Assembly (NCBI GenBank): GCA_015068335.1
Contig: SVKT01000101.1
Coordinates: 1-5,596 of the forward strand
Length of the DNA: 5,596 bases
Direction: 5' to 3'
Source: Oscillospiraceae bacterium
GTDB lineage: Bacteria > Bacillota > Clostridia > Oscillospirales > Oscillospiraceae
Position numbers and translations under genes: made by a program
Shown: piece after piece, positions 1 through 5,525 of the stretch
How the letters are laid out: every line of letters begins with the position of its first letter
How positions within the stretch are numbered: position 1 is the first letter of the stretch
Notes under the pieces: generated by a model
What the model saw: the letters and a program-made list of their open reading frames with translations, nothing else
Database searches by the model: none
What the model was told of the DNA's origin: nothing

Positions 1-1668
1 CTGCTGCAAGTTGCATCGGGCGAGGGGAGTGCCTGCACGTACCTGCCCGCGTTTGCCGATCTGGAAATCGGCGTGCAGGAACTGATGGCGTCCCCCGGCG
101 AGGAAGAAGCCGACCGGGTCTTCCAGTATGCCTATTACAACGGAATCGACGGACAGGTAAAGCACACCTCCGCCCAGGGCGCGGTGGAGTTCCGCGGTCT
201 GGACAAAGGCGTCTATCTGGTGTTCGAGCGCGGCGAACAGGCCGTGGCCTTCCAGCCGTATCTGGTCATCCTGCCTTCGGAGATCAACGGCCAGATGGCA
301 AACAATGTGATCTCCGTTCCCAAGACCTCCGAAAACGACGTCAAAACGCTGGTGGTCGAAAAGATCTGGGACGATGAGATGAACAAGGCCGGGATGCGGC
401 CCGGTTACGTCACGGTGGAAGTCTTTCGCGACGGGATCCCGGTCAGAAGCGTGACGCTGAGCGACGCAAACGACTGGCTGCACGTGTTTACGATGCTCCC
501 GCTCACCGGCACCTATACCGTTGCAGAAAAAGAGGTCAGGGATTATCGGGCGGAGTATGTCCCCGTGCCGGAGGGCTATCTCATCTTCAACACGTATACC
601 GGCACTCCCGGCGGCGGAACGGACCCCGAACCGCCCGAGCCAGAAAAAGCCCACGTGGTCGTCAGAAAAGTGTGGGACGACGACAATGACGCAGAAGGAA
701 AGCGGCCTGATCGCATTACGGTCCAGTTGGTCGAGGGCGGCACGGTCATCAAAACCGCCGGCCTTTCCGAGGCGAACCGCTGGGAACACACCTTTGCGGA
801 CCTCGACCCGGCCAAGCGTTATACCGTAAAGGAGATCGCCGTCACCGACTATACGGCCACCTATACGGGCGATGCGGCAAGCGGCATCACCATTACCAAC
901 ACATACACCGGAGAAACGAGCCCCGGCGAACCGCCTCCGCCCATCATTCCTGAACCGGACCTGATCACCATTCCCGTCACAGTCAAATGGGTGGACGAGA
1001 ATAACGCCGCCGGCAAACGGCCGGACGAGGTGACGGTGCATCTGCTCGCCGGTGGAAGCGTGATGCGCAGCATACAGGTCCGCCCCGACGGGCAGAGTCC
1101 CGCCGCGTCCCCGATGCCCGCGGCATACACCGGCGCCGAAGCCGGCGGAAACGCAGCGGTGCAGTTCCTTTCCTTCCGTATGGCGGCGGCCGTCGCCCTG
1201 GCGCAGGAGACCGCAGCGCCCGACAACCGCTGGGAAGGCGCGTTCCGTGATGTCCCCGGGGATCTGAGTTATACCGTCTGGCAGACGCCGGTGGAAGATT
1301 ACACCACCACCTATGAGGGAAACGCAGCGGAAGGCTTTGTGATCACCAACACCTATACCGCAGGCACCACAGATCCCGGACTTCCGCCCGACCCCACCGT
1401 ACCGGAAGACCCCGTGGATCCCGTGGATCCCGTGAATCCCGTTGACCCGCCTGTTGATCCCGTCGACCCGCCGGTCGATCCCTTCGACCCGCCTGTTGAC
1501 CCTGTGGATCCGCCTGTTGATCCCGTCGACCCGCCGGTCGATCCGGTCGTTCCCACCATCCCGCAGACCGGCGTGGAGGTCCTGCCCATTTACCTGCTGA
1601 TGGCGGCGGGCGTGCTGCTGGTTTTGCTGGGGATTGTGGACCTTTATCGGGGGCGAAAAGAAGTATGA
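1..1668 (+). CDS. LPXTG-type Cna_B-domain surface pilin/adhesin, 5' end outside window
   Basis: The reading frame is open from base 1, so the start, signal peptide and possibly more domains lie upstream; 555 residues are visible. Visible residues about 10-115 resemble a Gram-positive pilin N-terminal domain (GVYLVFERG, then FQPYLVILPSE). Three Cna_B-type beta-sandwich repeats follow, about residues 115-200, 217-303 and 321-453, each with a Trp, a conserved R-P and a closing NTYT. Domains 1 and 2 carry the residues expected for an internal isopeptide bond (K121/E176/N197 and K223/E278/N300). Domain 3 has Q428 instead of Glu, no Lys in register and a long insert. A Pro-Val-Asp stalk (about 471-515) leads to the sorting signal IPQTG (520-524), a hydrophobic segment (about 527-549) and a basic tail (YRGRK). 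Such proteins are cut by sortase between Thr and Gly and linked to the wall or polymerised into pili. The stop overlaps the sortase start in ATGA. Whether it is a shaft, tip or single adhesin cannot be told without the upstream genes. Confidence 0.9.
   Translation: MLQVASGEGSACTYLPAFADLEIGVQELMASPGEEEADRVFQYAYYNGIDGQVKHTSAQGAVEFRGLDKGVYLVFERGEQAVAFQPYLVILPSEINGQMANNVISVPKTSENDVKTLVVEKIWDDEMNKAGMRPGYVTVEVFRDGIPVRSVTLSDANDWLHVFTMLPLTGTYTVAEKEVRDYRAEYVPVPEGYLIFNTYTGTPGGGTDPEPPEPEKAHVVVRKVWDDDNDAEGKRPDRITVQLVEGGTVIKTAGLSEANRWEHTFADLDPAKRYTVKEIAVTDYTATYTGDAASGITITNTYTGETSPGEPPPPIIPEPDLITIPVTVKWVDENNAAGKRPDEVTVHLLAGGSVMRSIQVRPDGQSPAASPMPAAYTGAEAGGNAAVQFLSFRMAAAVALAQETAAPDNRWEGAFRDVPGDLSYTVWQTPVEDYTTTYEGNAAEGFVITNTYTAGTTDPGLPPDPTVPEDPVDPVDPVNPVDPPVDPVDPPVDPFDPPVDPVDPPVDPVDPPVDPVVPTIPQTGVEVLPIYLLMAAGVLLVLLGIVDLYRGRKEV
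1411..1545 (+). repeat. Pro-Val-Asp stalk repeats with a 63-bp internal duplication
   Basis: The codons encode a run of PVDP and PPVDP units (one variant each with Asn and Phe) just before the sorting signal. At DNA level a 35-base stretch at 1447-1481 recurs exactly at 1510-1544, an offset of 63 bases or 21 codons, so the tract expanded by whole-codon duplication. Proline-rich tracts at this position usually span the cell wall and hold the adhesive domains away from the surface. Confidence 0.9.
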
Positions 1669-2342
1669 GCAGAAAAATCCGAGGCATCTTTCTCATCACG
1701 CTGGGTCTGCTGATGTCTGCTTCCGCAGCCGTTATTTTTGCAAGATACGAGTATCAGGCGGAGATCGCGGGCGACAATGCGCAGATCCTGCTGGAAGCGC
1801 TGGAAGAGCAGATCCAGGAACGGATAGAAAGCAACCGCCACTCTCCCGCAAAACAGGACAACCCCACATCCGACCTGCCGAAAACCACCATCCAGCCCGA
1901 CGAAACGGAACGCCCCCAAGCGACGTTTCAGGGATATGATCTGGTGGGGATCATCCGCGTGCCGACCCTGGGACTGGAATTGCCGGTGCTGGATTCCTGG
2001 GACTATGATCTGCTGAAAATCGCTCCGTGCCGGTATTCCGGCAGTGCGGAAACCGGCGATCTGATCCTGCTGGCCCATAACTACGAGCGGCATTTTTCCC
2101 CGTTGAAGAAGGCCAACATCGGCGACGCCGTGGAATTCTGCGACGTAAACGGAACGGTGTATCAGTACGAGATCGCGTCCACCGAGATCCTGAAAAAGAC
2201 GGAACTGGACCGCCTGACCTCTTCGGACTACGACCTCACCCTGTTTACCTGCACCAACGGCGGATACAGCCGTTATGTCGTCCGCTGCACGCAGACCTCT
2301 GCGCCCATTGAAGCGTCGACGCCTGCGCCGGGAGTCCTGTAA
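1665..2342 (+). CDS. Sortase, transpeptidase for the upstream surface protein
   Basis: A 225-residue protein with one N-terminal membrane anchor (about residues 6-26), then a charged helical linker (about 32-58, EALEEQIQERIE) and a Pro/Thr-rich spacer. The sortase beta-barrel runs from about residue 90 to 210. The catalytic triad is complete: H138 in LLAHNY, C196 in TLFTCT and R203 in the following SRYVV strand. By family knowledge the Cys attacks the Thr-Gly bond of an LPXTG-like signal and passes the protein to a wall or pilin amine. There is no C-terminal membrane segment as in typical class C pilin polymerases, so a class A/B/D-like wall-anchoring type is more likely; the class is not certain. 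The ATG at 1665 overlaps the pilin stop by 4 bases and has only a weak purine-rich site upstream, so translation is probably coupled. The natural substrate is the adjacent IPQTG protein. A terminator follows about 50 bases after the stop. Confidence 0.93.
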   Translation: MSRKIRGIFLITLGLLMSASAAVIFARYEYQAEIAGDNAQILLEALEEQIQERIESNRHSPAKQDNPTSDLPKTTIQPDETERPQATFQGYDLVGIIRVPTLGLELPVLDSWDYDLLKIAPCRYSGSAETGDLILLAHNYERHFSPLKKANIGDAVEFCDVNGTVYQYEIASTEILKKTELDRLTSSDYDLTLFTCTNGGYSRYVVRCTQTSAPIEASTPAPGVL

Positions 2343-2393
2343 CGCAGTTTCGCAGAGCGGCGGCGCAAACGCGTGCCAACCATACAGACAGAG

Positions 2394-2424
2394 AGCGGAG
2401 TGGCTTGCCACTCCGTTCTTTTTT
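2394..2424 (+). terminator. Rho-independent terminator of the pilin-sortase unit
   Basis: A perfect 8-bp stem, CGGAGTGG (2396-2403) with CCACTCCG (2408-2415), closes a CTTG loop. Two weaker outer pairs extend it, and a T-rich tract (2416-2424, TTCTTTTTT) follows. It ends the surface-protein unit and insulates ychF. Confidence 0.92.
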
Positions 2425-2466
2425 GATGCGGCCGGGAGGAGGCGCGATTTCCCTTGGAATATTTCA

Positions 2467-2495
2467 TTGAAAAACAGACGGCGGTATGTTATACT
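2467..2495 (+). promoter_or_regulatory. Housekeeping sigma promoter of ychF
   Basis: The -35 box TTGAAA (2467-2472) and -10 box TATACT (2490-2495) are 17 bp apart, and a TGT at 2487-2489 gives an extended -10. The predicted transcript start is near 2502, leaving a leader of about 125 nt before the ychF ATG. This is the best vegetative promoter in the window. Confidence 0.85.
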
Positions 2496-2596
2496 TAACA
2501 GATGATCCCGTGTCGGAGACTGTCTTGCAGTTTGCGCAAACGGGAAGAGATAAATGGTACGGCAGCAGAGCGCCAAACCGTTGCGAATCGCTGAAA

Positions 2597-2614
2597 CCTT
2601 TGGAAATAAAGGAG
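2597..2614 (+). promoter_or_regulatory. ychF ribosome binding site inside a small hairpin
   Basis: AAAGGAG (2608-2614) lies 12 bases before the ATG at 2627, a slightly long spacing. Its first five bases AAAGG (2608-2612) are complementary to CCTTT (2597-2601) across a 6-base loop, so the Shine-Dalgarno sequence can be partly paired. The stem is only 5 bp; the effect on translation is inference. Confidence 0.5.
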
Positions 2615-2626
2615 ATATAGAGAAGT

Positions 2627-3736
2627 ATGAAACTTGGTATCGTGGGTCTGCCCAACGTGGGCAAGAGCACCCTGTTCAATGCCATCACCAACGCCGGCGC
2701 CGAGAGCGCAAACTACCCCTTCTGCACCATCGACCCCAACGTAGGTATGGTGGCCGTGCCCGACGAGCGTCTGGACAAACTGGCAGAAATGTACGAGCCC
2801 GACAAGAAGACCCCCGCCGTCATCGAGTTCGTGGACATCGCCGGCCTCGTCAAGGGCGCCAGCCAGGGCGCGGGTCTGGGCAACAAGTTCCTCTCCAACA
2901 TCCGCGAGACCGACGCCATCGTCCACGTGGTGCGCTGCTTCGACGATGAAAACATTATGCACGTGGTGGCTGACGCCAGCGTGAACGTGCCCGTGGACCC
3001 CCTGGGCGATATCGAGACCATCGACCTGGAACTGATTATGGCGGACCTGGAAATGGTGAACCGCCGCATCGAAAAGGCCCAGAAGGCCGCCAAGGGCGAC
3101 AAGAAGTTCCTCCACGAGGTGGACGTGTTCAAGGGTCTGGCCGAGCATCTCAACGCCGGCAAGTCCGCCCGCACCTACGACTGCTCCGACGATGACAAGA
3201 CCCTCATCGCCACCAGCGATCTGCTGAGCCTCAAACCCATCATCTACGCCGCCAACACCGACGAGGCGGGCTTCACCGATCTGGACAACAACCAGTATTT
3301 CCAGCAGGTGAAGGCTCTGGCTGAGAAGGAGGGCGCACAGGTGCTGCCCATCTGCGCCAAGATGGAGCAGGACATCGCCGAACTGGAAGGCGAGGACCGC
3401 CAGATGTTCCTGGAAGAACTGGGCGTCACCGAGTCCGGTCTGGACCGCCTCATCAAATGCTCCTACGCGCTGCTGGGCCTGATCTCCTTCCTGACCTACG
3501 GCAAGGACGAGTGCCGCGCCTGGACCATCCGCAAGGGCACCAAGGCGCCGCAGGCCGCCGGCAAGATCCACTCCGACATCGAGCGGGGCTTCATCCGCGC
3601 CGAGGTCATCGCCTACGATGATATGATGAAGCACGGCAGCGTCAACGCCGCCAGGGAGAAGGGTCAACTCCGCAGCGAAGGCAAGGAGTATGTGATGCAG
3701 GACGGCGATATGGTCTACTTCCGCTTCAACGTCTGA
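2627..3736 (+). CDS. ychF: Redox-regulated ATPase YchF (Obg-family, OLA1 homologue)
   Basis: A 369-residue protein, close to the usual 363-367 for the family and full length. The N-terminus is the canonical MKLGIVGLPNVGKST, which fixes the start. The P-loop is G7-S14, the G3 motif is D70-IAG and the G4 position is NTDE (210-213). The NxxE form is what gives YchF/OLA1 proteins ATP rather than GTP preference. A helical coiled-coil insert sits at about 130-200, followed by the family block around CAKMEQDIAELEGE (243-256). The C-terminal TGS domain (about 285-368) contains RAWTIRKGTKAPQAAG and ends in YFRFNV. By family knowledge it is a cytosolic ribosome-associated ATPase tied to translation and oxidative-stress response. 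Codon use is strongly biased to AAG, GAG, GCC and CTG compared with its neighbours, as in well-expressed genes. It has its own promoter and terminator, so it appears monocistronic. Confidence 0.98.
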   Translation: MKLGIVGLPNVGKSTLFNAITNAGAESANYPFCTIDPNVGMVAVPDERLDKLAEMYEPDKKTPAVIEFVDIAGLVKGASQGAGLGNKFLSNIRETDAIVHVVRCFDDENIMHVVADASVNVPVDPLGDIETIDLELIMADLEMVNRRIEKAQKAAKGDKKFLHEVDVFKGLAEHLNAGKSARTYDCSDDDKTLIATSDLLSLKPIIYAANTDEAGFTDLDNNQYFQQVKALAEKEGAQVLPICAKMEQDIAELEGEDRQMFLEELGVTESGLDRLIKCSYALLGLISFLTYGKDECRAWTIRKGTKAPQAAGKIHSDIERGFIRAEVIAYDDMMKHGSVNAAREKGQLRSEGKEYVMQDGDMVYFRFNV

Positions 3737-3749
3737 TACCGATCTTCCC

Positions 3750-3780
3750 ATCCCGCCGGAATCCCCGGCGGGATTTTTCT
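3750..3780 (+). terminator. Rho-independent terminator of ychF
   Basis: A perfect 10-bp stem, ATCCCGCCGG (3750-3759) with CCGGCGGGAT (3765-3774), encloses a 5-base loop. T residues at 3774-3778 follow. It starts 13 bases after the ychF stop. Confidence 0.93.
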
Positions 3781-3785
3781 GTTCG

Positions 3786-3815
3786 GGGAACATTCCGGTC
3801 TGCTCCCGCGTGTTA
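3786..3815 (+). promoter_or_regulatory. Candidate ECF-type promoter upstream of the sigma factor
   Basis: GGGAAC (3786-3791) and CGTGTTA (3809-3815) are separated by 17 bp. This matches the general layout of ECF promoters, a GAAC-type -35 and a CGT-type -10 with 16-17 bp between. It lies just after the ychF terminator and about 35 bases before the sigma-factor start, where an autoregulated promoter would be expected. No good TTGACA/TATAAT pair is seen in this gap. The call rests on short motifs and is tentative. Confidence 0.4.
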
Positions 3816-3835
3816 CAGGCAGAAAGCGCTTTTGG

Positions 3836-3843
3836 AAAGGAGG
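3836..3843 (+). promoter_or_regulatory. Strong ribosome binding site fixing a GTG start
   Basis: AAAGGAGG sits 7 bases before the GTG at 3851. This is an optimal spacing and is the reason for choosing the GTG start of the sigma factor. Confidence 0.85.
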
Positions 3844-3850
3844 CATTGCC

Positions 3851-4327
3851 GTGAACGAATCGCAACTGCGCAATGCCATAACCACATACGGCGACACGGT
3901 GTACCGTCTGGCGCTGTGCCGGATGCAGCACGTGGCCGACGCCGAGGACGTGTATCAGGATGTGTTTCTGCGCCTTCTGCGGCAGGAAACGGCGGACTGG
4001 GACGGCGAGCGGACGAAGGCGTGGCTCATTCGCACCACGCTGAACCGCTGCGCCGACCTGCACCGCCTTCGTCTGCGGCGGCCGACTCTTGCGCTGGACG
4101 AACTGCCCGACACGGCGCAGCCGGCGGAGGAGGCGGCGGAACTGTGGGCGGCGGTGGCGCGTCTGCCGGAAAAACTGCGGACGGTGATCCATCTCCACTA
4201 CGGGGAGGGCTACTCCACCGGAGAACTGGCGGCGTTGCTGGGCGTGCCCGCGGCCACGGTACGCACCCGGCTCCACCGGGGCAGGCAGCAGTTGAAAGAA
4301 TGGTTGGGAGGACAGGATGATGAATGA
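3851..4327 (+). CDS. ECF-type RNA polymerase sigma factor (sigma-70 family)
   Basis: A 158-residue protein with only sigma regions 2 and 4, the size and layout of an ECF sigma factor. Region 2 is about residues 8-75: YRLALCRM, then DAEDVYQDVFLRLLR (core binding and -10 recognition), then AWLIRTTLNRCADLHR. A short acidic, Pro/Ala-rich linker (about 82-98) precedes region 4 (about 99-152). In region 4 LPEKLRTVIHLHY is followed by the helix-turn-helix YSTGELAALLGVPAATVRTRLHRGR that reads the -35 element. It directs RNA polymerase to a dedicated set of promoters when released from an inhibitor. Its last 11 bases overlap the next gene, so the two are translationally coupled, the usual arrangement for a sigma factor and its membrane regulator. 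A candidate ECF promoter upstream suggests autoregulation. The specific signal and regulon are not visible. Confidence 0.95.
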   Translation: MNESQLRNAITTYGDTVYRLALCRMQHVADAEDVYQDVFLRLLRQETADWDGERTKAWLIRTTLNRCADLHRLRLRRPTLALDELPDTAQPAEEAAELWAAVARLPEKLRTVIHLHYGEGYSTGELAALLGVPAATVRTRLHRGRQQLKEWLGGQDDE

Positions 4328-5213
4328 GTATCAGAAACTGATGGGCGGCATCCGCGCGCCGCAGGAACTGGAACACCGGGTGCTGGCGGCGGCAGAGGAG
4401 AAGCCCCCCGCCCGCCGGCCTATGGGCTTTGCGCTGCGGCCGGCGGTCTGTGCCGTGCTGGCGGTGGTGCTGGTGCTGGGCGGCATTGTGCTGGGGGATG
4501 CGGACAAGGGGGAAGCGCCTCCGGTGTTTGGCCTGACCGCTTACGCTTCCGGCGTGGGCGACAACGGCGCCGCACTGCTGGCGTCTGTGGACGGACAGGC
4601 GGCGGAGACGCTGGAAGGGACGGTGCAGACCCTCTCCGTGACCTTTGCGGACGGCCGGACGGTGCAGGGCGCCTATTACCTGCATACCGAAGCGCTGAAA
4701 ACCTGTACCAACGAGGACGGCGCGGCGGTGCTGGTGCCGGCGCTGGCGGGGGAAACGGAGGAAACGGTCTCCGGCCTTTACGCCGTGCCGGAGGAAAGCG
4801 TCTGGCTCCGCTGGCCGGTGGCGGGCAGCAATACCGTCAGTCTGAGCGCGCCTTACGGTCTGCGCGCCGACGGCGTGGCCTTCCACAGCGGCATCGACAT
4901 CCCGGCGCCCCACGGGACCGGCGTGGATGCGGCGGCGGCTGGCGTGGTGACGGAGGCGGGCTATGACACGGCCCGGGGCAACTATCTTATCCTGGACCAC
5001 GGCGACGGGCTGACCACCCTGTACGCCCATTGCAGCGAGGTGCTGGTGGAGAGCGGCGTTCGCGTGGCGGCAGGGGAAAGCGTTGCGCTGGTGGGCGCCA
5101 CAGGAATGGCCACCGGCCCGCACCTGCATTTTGAGGTGCGCCGGGACGGCGCGGCACAGAACCCCGTGGCCTATCTGGAACGAAGCGTCCGGGACACGCT
5201 GAAAATGGGATAA
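4317..5213 (+). CDS. Membrane protein: anti-sigma-like N-terminus fused to M23 (LytM) peptidase
   Basis: A 298-residue protein. A cytosolic N-terminal segment (about 1-40) has no HxxxCxxC zinc motif. One membrane helix (about 42-60) is followed by a linker with GLTAYASG at 72-79, a type of segment I associate with ECF-partner membrane proteins of Firmicutes. The C-terminal M23/LytM domain (about 178-286) is complete. Zinc ligands H190 and D194 (HSGID) and H271, and catalytic H238 (LYAHC) and H269 (GPHLHFEV), are all present, so it should be able to cut peptidoglycan cross-bridges outside the membrane. The gene overlaps the ECF sigma gene by 11 bases, with GGGAGG at 4306-4311. Of two adjacent ATG codons, 4320 has the better spacing (8 versus 5 bases). 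It may be the anti-sigma factor for the adjacent sigma, with the peptidase domain as sensor or effector. The sigma-binding role is inferred from position and topology only. Confidence 0.85.
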   Translation: MMNEYQKLMGGIRAPQELEHRVLAAAEEKPPARRPMGFALRPAVCAVLAVVLVLGGIVLGDADKGEAPPVFGLTAYASGVGDNGAALLASVDGQAAETLEGTVQTLSVTFADGRTVQGAYYLHTEALKTCTNEDGAAVLVPALAGETEETVSGLYAVPEESVWLRWPVAGSNTVSLSAPYGLRADGVAFHSGIDIPAPHGTGVDAAAAGVVTEAGYDTARGNYLILDHGDGLTTLYAHCSEVLVESGVRVAAGESVALVGATGMATGPHLHFEVRRDGAAQNPVAYLERSVRDTLKMG

Positions 5214-5243
5214 AGAAAACCGCTCCCGAAAGGGAGCGGCTTT
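5212..5243. terminator. Bidirectional terminator between convergent genes
   Basis: An 8-bp stem, CCGCTCCC (5220-5227) with GGGAGCGG (5232-5239), has a GAAA loop on the plus strand. An A-rich tract lies before it (5212-5219) and TTTT after it (5241-5244), so U-tracts exist for transcripts in both directions. It serves the sigma/M23 unit on the plus strand and the small gene on the minus strand. The minus-strand stop codon (5244-5246) adjoins it. Confidence 0.9.
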
Positions 5244-5435
5244 TCATTCCCCCGAAGGAGCGGGGAGCGTTTCCGCCGGGGATTCCCCGGAAACAGTCTC
5301 GTCCGGCGAATTTTGCAGGTCGTCATCCAGCAGCAGGCTGATGTGCAGAGCGGCTTTGCGCAGAATGCGCTCCGCGTCTTTTACTGCGGCGCGCAGAATT
5401 TCACAGGCTTTTTTATAATCGGTTTCTTCGGGCAT
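5244..5435 (-). CDS. Small acidic helical protein of unknown function (63 residues)
   Basis: I do not recognise this protein. It has a likely amphipathic helix at about residues 6-38 (DYKKACEILRAAVKDAERIL, continuing to SLLLDDD) and a disordered, acidic, Ser/Pro-rich tail ending in SGE. It has no signal peptide or membrane helix. The start at 5435 is chosen because GAGGTGAT, which matches the extended 16S-complementary sequence, ends 4 bases before that ATG. The in-frame ATG at 5441 lies inside this site and the GTG at 5453 lies upstream of it. It is transcribed divergently from an XRE regulator, with a shared control region, and ends at a bidirectional terminator. It could be a regulated partner of that regulator. 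Coding status is supported by the ribosome binding site, the bordering terminator and the helix-like composition. Confidence 0.65.
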   Translation of the reverse strand: MPEETDYKKACEILRAAVKDAERILRKAALHISLLLDDDLQNSPDETVSGESPAETLPAPSGE

Positions 5436-5458
5436 TTTCATCACCTCGCCCACGGTTT

Positions 5459-5498
5459 AGAACAAAATGTTCAAAAAGTAAATAGAATATTTTGTTCT
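5459..5498. promoter_or_regulatory. Divergent operator/promoter region with paired dyads
   Basis: Two 13-bp dyads lie here: GAACAAAATGTTC (5460-5472, perfect arms GAACA/TGTTC) and GAATATTTTGTTC (5485-5497, one mismatch). Their centres are 25 bp apart. The two together form a larger inverted repeat, AGAACAAAATGTTC at 5459-5472 against GAATATTTTGTTCT at 5485-5498, with 13 of 14 matching and a 12-bp AT-rich spacer. TAGAATA (5483-5489) reads as a -10 (TAGAAT) on the plus strand and as TATTCT on the minus strand. Neither strand has a good -35 at 17 bp. The layout suits autorepression by the adjacent XRE protein; promoter assignment is tentative. Confidence 0.6.
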
Positions 5499-5525
5499 GC
5501 GATATGCTTGCGTTGGGTGATGAAA

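Noticed and set aside
1411..1545. Possible CRISPR-like or direct-repeat array.
   Set aside because: The repeats are in-frame codons for a PVDP stalk, with no unique spacers and no cas genes.
1353..1699. Minus-strand frames with Gly-Ser-Thr or Arg-Gln-Pro repeats.
   Set aside because: They are the mirror of the Pro-Val-Asp stalk repeats; the repeat pattern is inherited from the coding strand and no start signal supports them.
1644..2576. A 310-codon minus-strand frame antisense to the sortase.
   Set aside because: The sortase on the plus strand has a complete catalytic triad and a coupled start. The antisense frame would run through the terminator at 2394-2424 and the ychF promoter, and its product is Arg/Gln-rich with no recognisable motif.
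2591..2626. A known riboswitch upstream of ychF.
   Set aside because: No conserved riboswitch core was recognised in the leader, and YchF is not a usual riboswitch target; only short local stems are visible.
2554..2949. A frame starting in the ychF leader and running into ychF.
   Set aside because: It is out of frame with ychF, has no ribosome binding site before it, and its translation is Arg-rich frameshifted YchF.
2495..4276. A 593-codon open frame on the minus strand across ychF and into the sigma gene.
   Set aside because: It is exactly antisense to a certain YchF gene with strong G/C third-position bias, which leaves antisense frames open. Its His/Val/Gly-rich translation resembles no family, and it would cross terminators of well-supported genes.
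3832..4320. A second plus-strand frame overlapping the ECF sigma gene.
   Set aside because: It gives a Gly/Ala/Arg-rich product with no domain. The overlapping sigma frame has clear regions 2 and 4 and the AAAGGAGG site.
5460..5472. GAACAAAATGTTC as a LexA/SOS box.
   Set aside because: Firmicute LexA boxes have GAAC and GTTC separated by four bases; here there are five, and the duplicated, mirrored arrangement next to an XRE gene fits a local repressor better.
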